Source: Phytopythium helicoides (lineage: Eukaryota > Oomycota > Peronosporomycetes > Pythiales > Pythiaceae). Taken from it: a stretch of DNA of 64,000 bases. Numbering within the stretch: position 1 is the first letter of the stretch; each line of letters opens with the position of its first letter. Made by a program: the position numbers and the translations under genes. Under the pieces are notes generated by a model, which saw only the letters and a program-made list of their open reading frames with translations, was not told the DNA's origin and did not search any database. The stretch lies in the NCBI GenBank assembly GCA_024867545.1, contig JANFNE010000015.1, positions 1 through 64,000 of the forward strand, in the 5' to 3' direction. Below are positions 10,311 to 20,300 of this stretch, one piece after another.

Positions 10311-13300
10311 ATGGAACTCGACAGTAGTGATTCGCAAGTTGCAAAGATGGGGATTGTAGCTAGCAACATGCTTCTCGCGGCCGCGGAAGCAGGCCGTCTC
10401 GCGGCCGCGGAAGCAGACGGTATCGAAGGGGTGAAGGAGCTCGTCCGTGATGGCGCAGATGTGAATGCCAAGACCAGAATGGGGGAAACAGCGCTGATGA
10501 AGGCCGCTATATGTGGACATATTGAAGTGGTTCGATATCTCGCTGGAGAATGCGGCGCGGATGCAAATACCACGAACAAGTACGGGGAGACAGCGCTGAT
10601 CAATGCCGCTCGGTATGGACAGAGAGAAGTGGTTCGGTATCTCGCCAGGGAATGTGGTGCAGACGTGAATGCCAGAGATGACATCGGAGAGACAGCCCTC
10701 ATGAAGGCATCTTATCGTGGGCACTTTGAAGTGGTTTGCTTCCTCGCAGGAGAATGCGACGCAGATGTGAATGCGGCGAATAACACTGGATGGACCGCAG
10801 TGATGAATGCCGCCAGACCAGGACATATCGATGTGGTTCGGTATCTCGCTGAAGAATGCGGCGCAGATGTGAATGCCACAAATATCAACGGATGGACAGC
10901 CTTGATGAAGGCGGCTCGCGAAGGACATACTGATGTGGTTCGTTATCTCGTGAAAGAACACGGTGCAAAGGTGAATATCACAGATAAAGACGGAATTTCT
11001 CCAATCCGAATGGCTGCTGAACGTGGCCACCAAGACACGGTCCGCTTTCTCAAACCTTTTGTGATGCATTCGAAGGCATCGCTGCCAGCAATATCTTCTT
11101 CTAATTCACTATTGTCTGACCAAAAGTCGAGCTGGATCATACCTCCGTCTGAAATCGCGCTCACTCAGTTTGTTAACACTAGCAATGTCGGTGGTGAATA
11201 TCTCGCCAAGTGGCTCGATGCAGATGTGAGTGTCAAGTTGTATATCCCAGACGCAGCCCAGTCATCATTTGAGAAAGAAATGCAGTTGTGGCAGAAACTA
11301 CGGCACCCAAATGTGATCAGGATGTATGGTGCTTGTGAACCTAGTCCAGAGGTGCAGTTCTTCGTCTGTGAGTACGCCAGCAATGGGTCGTTGATTGAGC
11401 ATGTCGAGTCAGCTTCGGAGGAGAGACATACGTGGAAGTATCTGTACGAGGCTGCACTGGGTCTTGAGTATCTTCATGAGCGAGGTATTGTGCACGGTGA
11501 TCTTCGATGCAGCAATATTTTAATCGGCAGCGATGGGTTGTCGAAACTTTCAAACTTCGGGCTGAGTGGTGGAATAAGTCGAGCATCAAAACCTATTATA
11601 TCAATGCGATGGCAGGCTCCTGAAGTTTTGTATGGCGACGAATCCTCTCCTTTTGCTTCTGATGTCTATTCGTTGGGAATGTGTATTTTGGAAGCTGTTA
11701 CAAGGAAGAAACCGTGGGATGACTGTGCCAAAGATGATTATGTGAGGTGGAAAAAACTTGAATGGACTCCAGAGAGGAGACAAAATGATCTTAACTCTCC
11801 GTACTCTCCCTGTAGCACCGCCCCTAACTTTGTGTGGCGCATGTGTTGCCAAGATCCTGCAAAGCGCATGAAGCTCCAATCGGTCGTTTACGAGCTAGCC
11901 CAATTGACGATAATGGAGGGTTCGAATCATGTCGAGCCCGAACATGAACCTTTGTTAACGCTTCGCGATTACAACTACGGCAAAGCGAACCATTTGTGGA
12001 GAAAGGTGGAGAACCTTGTGGAGCAGAGTGCCAATGTCCAATACCTCCAAATATTCGACGAGCTGAAGGCACTGTACGAACGCCTACAAGATTCCACCCA
12101 GTCCATCACACTTTTGACTCGATTTCATTCTCTCCTCGCCGAGTTTCATGCTGTAATTACGATGACCGCCAAGCAATCTTTAGTAATGCAACTGTCGTCA
12201 ACGCGTGCTACTACCAACAGCATTTACTCGTTTCATCGACGCATCCAGTCGCTCTGGACATTGATCGATCGTCCAGGCGCCTATGCAATAGAGCGAGTAG
12301 ATCGATGGGAAAAGCAGCATCGTGAGCTGTTTTTGTCTGGTGTAACGGATGTTTATCTTCAGTTGAGAGATGTGAAGTTGGATGAGGAGAAGGCAGCATT
12401 TTTGAAGACGTTGAAAAGGGAAATGGCAAATCAATACACACCTGCTCAGCTGGAGACGATGAAGAAAGCGATTGAAGCTATTGAGAACACGATTGAGAAA
12501 GAGAGCTTGTCAAATTTGGTCCCAGAATGGCTAATTCCATGGTACGAGTTGATAAAGAACGAAGATGGTTGGCTTGGTGCGGGTGGGTTCGGCAGCGTGT
12601 TCCGAGCGAAGTGGTTGGACTCTGAGGTGGTGGTGAAGCAAGTGGAGTTGGTTGGCTCTGAAGATAAGCCGCAATCGTCGGATTCCTGGGCTACTACGTC
12701 ATATCTATCGATGGAGACTGAAGAAGGCGATTCCGATGATCTTGAGGTACGAGCAAAGAGACGAGAAGATGCACTTGCGATGTTTCGACGAGAAGTAGAA
12801 ATTTGGTTCGGCTTCAGTCACCCTCACGTGATCCAGCTTTTTGGGGCCTGCCACATCGGGAGACCTTTCTTCGTGTGCGAGTACGCCACCAACGGGACGT
12901 TGATCGAGTATCTGCGGAAGCATCCTGGCGACCTGTGGCAAAAGCTATATGAGGCTGCGTTGGGAGTCCAGTATCTCCATGCTCGCGGTGTCGTTCATGG
13001 AGATTTGAAAGGGAACAACATTGTGATAGGGAGCGACATGAAGGCAAAGGTGACAGATTTTGGTCTGAGTTCGGTCGTGAAAGATGGCGACAAACCACAC
13101 GTTTCTGGTGCATGGCATTGGGTGGCACCAGAGTGCTTTAGCGCGATCCCTCAATTGACGTTTGCGTCTGATGTGTACTCTCTGAGTATGTGTATTGTGG
13201 AAGCGATGCGAGAGGTGGGAAATGAAGAATGCAGTTTACCATGGGGAAAACTCGACAATATCGTCGTGAAGGTTCACACCAAACAGGGCGAGATACCACT

Positions 13301-13784
13301 TAGACCCTCATTCTGCACAGATGCTCAATGGGAACTCGTGAATCGGATGTGCGTGTTTCAGCCAGAGAAGCGGACCAAGATCTCGACTGTGGTTGATGAG
13401 CTATCGAGACTGGCAAGAGAGAAAGAAGGCGTGACGGCAACTGTGGATGTTGAATCGTCGAGTCTGGGGTTTGTTTCTGATGTTGTATCTACGTCGAGAG
13501 CTCTGTTGGCTGAGCTACACGATAATAATGGGAGCGAAGTACCGATGTACGCTGATCTGTGGGATGAACTGGAGAGGGTGCTCAGCAGGATTGATTGCTC
13601 CCAAAGCAGCCACAAGTATCTCGAAGAGTTCCGTTGCTTGGTGAAGGACGCTGAGGAGGCAACATTGAAATTGCAGGACTCCAAGATGAACCTGATGCAT
13701 TCAGTGGAGATTATCATGTCAGTGTACGCATTGCGGCGGCGTCTGGCGAAGTTTGTGGAGGCATATCCTGCGGACAATCAATAA
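10311..13784 (+). CDS. Ankyrin-repeat / pseudokinase / kinase protein (TKL-like), copy 1
   Basis: A single exon of 1157 residues. Residues 35-260 hold seven ankyrin units (five full, two caps) with a 34-residue period built around GETALMKAA...GHIEVVRYLAGECGADVN. Residues 280-520 form a first kinase-like domain. It has no Gly-rich loop, keeps the lysine in VSVK (about 307) and HGDLRCSN (about 394), but has NFG instead of DFG (about 414), so it is probably a pseudokinase. A helical region follows (540-740). The second kinase domain (745-1050) looks active: GAGGFGSV near 755, VVVK near 775, HGDLKGNN near 895, DFG near 915, then APE. Its HGD makes it a non-RD kinase. A second helical region closes the protein. 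The order pseudokinase then kinase recalls JAK architecture, presumably by convergence. Copy 2 is at 43255-47072. Confidence 0.9.
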   Translation: MELDSSDSQVAKMGIVASNMLLAAAEAGRLAAAEADGIEGVKELVRDGADVNAKTRMGETALMKAAICGHIEVVRYLAGECGADANTTNKYGETALINAARYGQREVVRYLARECGADVNARDDIGETALMKASYRGHFEVVCFLAGECDADVNAANNTGWTAVMNAARPGHIDVVRYLAEECGADVNATNINGWTALMKAAREGHTDVVRYLVKEHGAKVNITDKDGISPIRMAAERGHQDTVRFLKPFVMHSKASLPAISSSNSLLSDQKSSWIIPPSEIALTQFVNTSNVGGEYLAKWLDADVSVKLYIPDAAQSSFEKEMQLWQKLRHPNVIRMYGACEPSPEVQFFVCEYASNGSLIEHVESASEERHTWKYLYEAALGLEYLHERGIVHGDLRCSNILIGSDGLSKLSNFGLSGGISRASKPIISMRWQAPEVLYGDESSPFASDVYSLGMCILEAVTRKKPWDDCAKDDYVRWKKLEWTPERRQNDLNSPYSPCSTAPNFVWRMCCQDPAKRMKLQSVVYELAQLTIMEGSNHVEPEHEPLLTLRDYNYGKANHLWRKVENLVEQSANVQYLQIFDELKALYERLQDSTQSITLLTRFHSLLAEFHAVITMTAKQSLVMQLSSTRATTNSIYSFHRRIQSLWTLIDRPGAYAIERVDRWEKQHRELFLSGVTDVYLQLRDVKLDEEKAAFLKTLKREMANQYTPAQLETMKKAIEAIENTIEKESLSNLVPEWLIPWYELIKNEDGWLGAGGFGSVFRAKWLDSEVVVKQVELVGSEDKPQSSDSWATTSYLSMETEEGDSDDLEVRAKRREDALAMFRREVEIWFGFSHPHVIQLFGACHIGRPFFVCEYATNGTLIEYLRKHPGDLWQKLYEAALGVQYLHARGVVHGDLKGNNIVIGSDMKAKVTDFGLSSVVKDGDKPHVSGAWHWVAPECFSAIPQLTFASDVYSLSMCIVEAMREVGNEECSLPWGKLDNIVVKVHTKQGEIPLRPSFCTDAQWELVNRMCVFQPEKRTKISTVVDELSRLAREKEGVTATVDVESSSLGFVSDVVSTSRALLAELHDNNGSEVPMYADLWDELERVLSRIDCSQSSHKYLEEFRCLVKDAEEATLKLQDSKMNLMHSVEIIMSVYALRRRLAKFVEAYPADNQ

Positions 13785-14300
13785 GAGCATGGAAATGATG
13801 CATTTTGGATTCGTCTTAGGTAGTTCGAGTAAGTCGCTAAGAGCAATTGTCTGCTTCTTGCCTCTACTTCATTCAACTCTCTCTCCCTCTCTCTCTTCAC
13901 GTACGATGAGTAGTGAGCTGCGGAGTGTAAGTGTAGTCTACAAGTAAACTGATTCAATCTCACTGTTCGTAGAGCTTTTTTGATTGGGGCATTGCTTGCT
14001 TTCAGCAGTGGCAAGCTCTACGCGAAAGCCTTCGATAAATTACGTCAGGACCTGCTACGCATCAATTTCTTCAGATGGTGTGACGTCGGACTCTAGCTGT
14101 ACAAGCTGGTTAGCTGGTTAGTGATAAGTCTCGGTGTTTAGTTGGTAGTGAGCAGTGAATGCTACAGCACAGCTCCGAGTTGGTACCAAGGGGAAGCAGA
14201 GTGTTCAAAGTCAACAAGATGAAGAAACATTGGTTGTATAAATGTTATGGATGCAAAAACTCATGAACTCACTAACTTCTGACTGCTAACAGCTCGCGAT
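13785..14300. other. Intergenic between convergent genes
   Basis: It holds the 3' flank of the ankyrin-kinase gene, the first 50 or so bases of which are also found behind copy 2 at 47073, and the 3' flank of the carboxylase gene. I see no coding or RNA feature. Confidence 0.5.
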
Positions 14301-17300
14301 CTAATGGTGGAAGATGGATCCGCGGCGCAGCGCAGCCACGGCTTCCTCGCGGTCCTTGGCGCTGAGCTGATGCAGCAGCTCGAGCACACCGGCGACCGCA
14401 GCCGTCGGGTCGATCTTGCCGAGCTCGACGACCTGGGCTGCCGTGTACTCGCGCGAGACGTTCTTGATGCGCGACGACAGCCACTCGCGGTCGCTCTTGA
14501 GCCACATGAGCACGTCGTGGTCACGCTTTGCCCACACATCAGCGACGTCGGCGGCCGAGGCCGAAGCAACACGACCGGCGTTCACAGCCTCAGCGAACCA
14601 AGCCTCAAGCTGCTTGGCAGCACCCTCCGCGAACGTGAGCGATCCGTGCGAGGCCTTGACGAGCTCGCGGCGCAGGGCAAACTCGGCGAGGCGGCGCTGC
14701 AGACGCGCGTGCAGGAAGACGCGGGCGTCGGCCCACGGCACGACCTCGCGGATGCAGTTGACCGCCTTCATGCGGCCGGGCGTGTCGTGCAAGTCGGCGA
14801 ACTCGGTCGCGACCTGGACGTACACGGGCAGCAGCTTCTGCTCGCGAGCCGAGATCTCACGCGAGATGGCAGCCTTCTCCTCGTCGCTCTCAGCCTCGGC
14901 ACGCTTGGCCGTCAGCGAGCGTAGCGTGTCGTCGAGGCGGTGCATGGTCTCCAGCAGCTGCTGGCGACGGTACTTGATCTCGATGAGACCGGCCGGCTCC
15001 AGCACACCACCGCGAGCCTTGGTGTCGGCGTACATCTCCATGACGCCACCGTTGATGGTCGGGTCCACAACGGCCCAGGCACCACCACGCAGTTCGGCGA
15101 ACGGCGGGATGTACACAGCCACGGGCTGCGTGTAGTCCACGAGAGCGTCGACGATGGCAGCACCGAACTTGAGCACCTCGTCGAACATGTCGCGCTGGCC
15201 GCCCGAGAAACCACGCCAATTGGCAATGATGAGCAGCGGCAGGTCCTCGCCCTTGAAGTCGCGGATCGCCGTCGCCGTCTTGTGGGCCGAGTCTGGGAAC
15301 CACACCTGGCCAGCCTGAGCCACCACGTTCTCCTGCGTCGCCGGGGCCGCCGGGTCAGCCGGGATGATCTTCTCCGACGTGCGCACCTCCGTAACAACAA
15401 CACCGAGCGGGATGCCACCAAGGCGGCCACGGCCGACAACAACACTCTTGGCCCAGCCGTCAAGCGTCTCGCGGAACGAGTCGCGGTCAAGCAAACCCGA
15501 GCGCCAAGCATTGGTCGCGTCGTCCACCTTACCGGTCAACAGGCAGCGCGGGTCGTACGGGGTGCTCTTGTCTTCCGGCGCGAACTCGACCTTGCGAGCC
15601 ACCGGGTCACCACGCACACCAACCTCGCGGACGGGCAGCACGGCATCGCCACGCACACGGGGAACGAAGCTGAGCCACTCGAGGATGGACAGCACGCCCT
15701 CGAGGTGGTTGGGCGACGTCAGGTGCGTGACACCGTTCGTGTGCATGATCTTGACGCCACCAAGCTGGTCGTTCGAAGTGTACACGTCGCGGCCCATGAG
15801 CTTGTTGAGCGCCTGGTAGCCCGTGAGGATGATCGGCGAGTGCGTCGCATTCTGCACCGTACGCTGGCCCAGACGCACGAGGTACGCACCAATACCGACA
15901 CTGCGGCCGCAGGCGTACGTGAGCGTGAAGATCTCGTTATACGCGCGGGCAGTCTCACCAGCAATGGTACCCGAGCCACGGAGGCACTCGACACCGAGGT
16001 CGCGCTCGCCCTTGGCACCAATGACGTCACGAAGCACGTAGCGAACCTCGCCCGTGACTGGCACAACGATCTTGTCGGCGTTGACAGCAGCCTGCGCCTG
16101 CGAGTCGTTGCCCGTGAGCGTGGCGTAGTCCTCCTCAGTCAGGTAGAGGTACTCGAAGCCCTTGGTCGGGTTGCTCGCATCCTTCCAGCAGACCTTGTAC
16201 AGTGCCTTGACGGCTTCAGCCATGCCGATGCGAGCACCAGCGTTGGCAGAGAAGAACAGGCGCGGGATGCCGCGGGCACGAGCGTACTTGGACGCAAGGT
16301 CGAACAGGGTGTCCTCAAGCGTACCGAACGAACCAGCCTTGAAAGTGATGTCGTTGGCGATGATGACAATGTCGCGGCCGGTCGGGTACTCGGGCGTGAA
16401 GAGCGTGAGCTTCCAGGCGACCATGCCGATCGTGTTCTTGCCAGCCGGGCGAGTCGACTCCTCGACACCCGTGGCGTCCGCGTTGAGCACGAGCTCGCGG
16501 GTCTCGAGGAGCACACCAGGCACCGGCGTGGTGCTGCCAGTCGAGCGGATAAAGCGACGCCAGATGCGCTTGAGGTTGAACTCGATGAGCTGCAGGAAGT
16601 CGTACACGTACACCGTGTTGGACATCTTCTTGGCGAGCTCGCGCTTGTTGTCGTGCGGGAACTCGACCGGGTACGCCGACGTCACGGGCTTGCCATCCAG
16701 CTCGCCGTGGTTCTCGCCGATCGACGTGAAGATCGAGTCGCCGTTGCTCAGCGCATCGCTGGGTGGAGCAGCCTCGACGTACGCCTCAACGCGCACGACG
16801 TAGCCCGACGGGTTCGAGGCCACGAGACGCACCGGGATGGCCGAAGCACCCGGCTTGAAGCGAGCAATGATCTTGAGCTCGACCTGGGACACACGGAGCT
16901 GCTCAAGGCGCTCGGCGTAACGCGAGGCCAGAATGCGGATCACGCCCTCAAGGTACTGCGGGTCGACGATCGCCTCCGGCAGAATGTTGAGGAACACGTG
17001 GTTGTTCTTGGTCGGCAGCGACTTGCCGTTCTTGACCAGCGGGTTGTTGTTCAGGTGCAGCTCAAGCGCATTCAGAGCCTCCACGAGCGTGCGCTCGGGA
17101 CCAGGGTACGCGTCGTACGGCGAGCGCGAGCCACCGTCGTCACGGTCGAGCTGGCGGACGAGACCACGCACGAAGATGCGCTGGAACGCGTCGCTCTTCT
17201 TGGCAGGAGCAACCTTGGGCTTCGCCAGGTACAGGTGCACGTTCTTGTTGTGCGACGAGAGCGGGGACACGTCGTAGCTGCGAAGACGACGCAGCTCGAG

Positions 17301-20300
17301 CTTGTAGGCGAGCGGGGCCTCCATGTGGCGGACGATCTGGTCCTCCTTGTAGCCGAGGCGGTTCGAGAACGTGTAGATGTTCGGGTACAGCGCCATCTCG
17401 GACTGCAGGTGCTCGACGCGACGCGGGCGAACAGCGAACGTCACGCGACGAATGTTGTGGAGACGCAGTTCATCGCTCTTGGACGCCAGGAAGGTCTCGA
17501 CAGCCTGGAGGAACGCCTCCTCCTCGGCCTGCTCCTCCAGCAGGATCACGTGCATGACGTTCACAGGAGGGTCCTGCTTACTCGACAGTGCAGGGTTGCG
17601 CTCCGGGAACAGCGCGATGATGTCCGCGAAGGCGTTCTGCACAGCCTCAAGGTTGGTCAGGCGCAAGAGAGCACCGTGACGAACGAACTGCGACGAGATA
17701 CGAGCGAACTCAAGAGCCGAGGACATGGCCGTGGTGGTGGTAGTCGTAGTAGTAGTAGTAGTGGTCTCGCCGTCGGTCGAGGTCATCGTCGTAGTCGACT
17801 CCTCCGTCGTCGTCGACACCTCACCCTGCTTGACAAGCGAGTCCGAAGCACTGCTGTTGCGGCGCAGCAGACCAGCCAGGTCGTCGTACGACTCGGCACG
17901 CTTACCAACCGAGAGTGCGTCGTGCACCGAGGACTTGAACTCGAAAGTCTTAGCGAGGATCTCGTCGCCGCCCACGCGCTTCGAGTGGATCTCGACCAGC
18001 TCGTACGTGCGGTAGATGCGGCGCACGTACAGCTCGAGCGCAGCCTCGCGGATCTGCTCGTCCTCGTGGTCAAGGAGCGAGATGAGAAGGTCGAACAGCG
18101 GCTGCGAGCGGTCGAGCAGGAAGCTGCCCTTGACAGCCAGGTCTGACTCCTTCGCCTCCTGCGTGTCGGAAATGTGCTGGCGGAGCACCTCCTCCACCTG
18201 CGTGAGGCGGTCGCGGTACGACGGCATCTTGGTGTTGACGAGCAGCTGGCGAGCCTCGAGGGCCACCAGCGAGTACTTGTTCTCCTTGAACGTCGCGAGC
18301 TTCTCAAGCAGCGGCAGCAGCGCAGCCGAGTCGGCCGAGATACGCGGCTTGCCGGTCGCCGCCGTAGTCTCGGTAGCCGAGCCGCCCATGTGGCTCAGCA
18401 GAGACAGCAGCACCTTGTTCTTGGCATCCAGAGCCTGGTGCGAGCGAGCAATGGCGTACACCTTGCTCAGGTCGTCCGAGTGCTGCTGACGCAGACCCAG
18501 CACGGCGTCCTCGACGTTGTACTTGCTAGCGTACACCGCCTCGACGTTGAAGTAGTTGGTCAGCAGGTCCGTGAGCACAGCCTCCATGCCCGACTGCAGA
18601 CCAGCGGGCGAGAACTTGGCGATGATATCACGCAGCGTCAAGACGTTCTTCTCGAAGTCGGCAGCGGCCTTCTCGTTGGCGAGCGTCTGCTTGTACTCGT
18701 CCAGGATGGCAGCGACGGCGAGCACATTGAACTCGCCTTCGATCGTCTCCTGCTTGCGGAAGCTCTCGAGCTTGTCCGTGATCTTGGCGAACACGTCAAG
18801 CGGGATGCGGCCAGCCAGCGGCGACATGGCCACGTGCAGCTCATCCACCGGCAGCAGCGGGTTCTGTAGCACGTCGAACAGATCGGCGATCGCGCGGTCA
18901 ACGAGGTCGCTGGGAGCGAAGTAGCCCTCCAGTACCGGCTGAAGCACACCGAGAGCGCGGCGCAGCGTCGGCAGCGCCTTGACCGAAGTCGCGTTCGCCG
19001 AGGCCTTGGACGCGGCCTCGTCGACAACCGGGAGCTGGCCCTTGAAGACCTCCGACTTCTTGACGCAGGTCGGGTCGTCCAGCTCCATGGTGGCGATGCA
19101 GTCACCGGGAGCAAGCACGGCACCCTCCGACTTGAGGAGACGAATGACACCGTCCTCGGGCGTGAGCAGCGGCATGTACATCTTCATGACCTCAATCTCA
19201 GCGAACGGCATGCCGCGACGAAGGCTAGCACCGTCGTCCACGAGGTAGCGAGCGAGCTTGCCAGCCGTGTTGGTGACGAGGCGAGTCGGGTCGTACTCCT
19301 TGGTGAAGACGCACGTCTGGCCGTCGAGCACGAGACGCAGGCCCTGGGCCTCCTTGGTGGCGTACGCAACGTGCGACTTGCCGTTCAGCAGCACGAGGAA
19401 GCCGCCATCCGAGAGCGTGCGGGCCTCCACCTGCACGTACGAGTCGTTGCAGAAGAGCGTGAATTGGATGTCGCCCGAGCGGCACGCACGCAGCTGGTAC
19501 TTGATGCCCTCGTAGATGAGCTCGAGTTTCTCCTCCTGCGACAGCAGCGACGGCGACGGCAGCTGGCCGCGCTCAAGCTGCGCCACGTACTCGTCGCGAC
19601 GCGCAGTCGATGCTTGCAGCGCCGAGCAAACGGCGCCGACAAGTACGACGAGCAGCGGGTCCGGGCGGCCCTGGAGACGCACCTCCTTGTGGCGAGCGAT
19701 ACGCTCGTCGAGCCACGCCGTGTGGATGCGGTTGTACTTGAAGTCGTCCGACTCCATCATCGTGACAATGTACTCGACCGTCGTGTGGATGTCACCGCGG
19801 ATCGACAGCTCCTTGAGCGCCAGGATCATATTCTTGCGAGCGCGGTCACGCGAGGTGCCCCAGGCGAAGAGATGACCAATCTGCGAGTCGGCGAACTCGT
19901 GCACCTGGCCGGACGAGTCAACCGAGAAGTAGCCCCACACATCGGGCGTGCTGCGGAAGTTGAGCTCCTGAATGGAGCCACTCGTGGGCTGGAAGCCCGC
20001 GTTCGGGTCCTCGGCCGTGATACGCGCGGCAATGACGTGACCGTGGGGAGGAGCCTGCTCCTCCGTGTCGAAGTCAATCTCCGTCTTGCCAAACGGGTGC
20101 TTCTTGTACAGGCGACGCACGTCGGGGATGAACTGCAGCGGGATACCCATGGCAACCTGCAGCTGTGCGGCCGGGAGGTTCACGTGCGTGATCATCTCCG
20201 TTACAGGGTGCTCGACCTGCAGACGCGGGTTGAGCTCGAGGAAGAAGAAGGCGTTGCCCTCGTCCTCGGGCAGCTCGCTGAACAGGTACTCGACCGTACC

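Noticed and set aside
11919..11929. GGTTCGAATCA, resembling a tRNA B box (also near 45208)
   Set aside because: It lies inside a coding region conserved in both ankyrin-kinase copies, and no cloverleaf surrounds it.
14940..18146. 1068-codon open frame on the plus strand opposite the carboxylase gene, and a 669-codon one at 19371-21380
   Set aside because: Both mirror the codon bias of the carboxylase, are full of Arg/Val/Leu/His without any domain, and have no start context.
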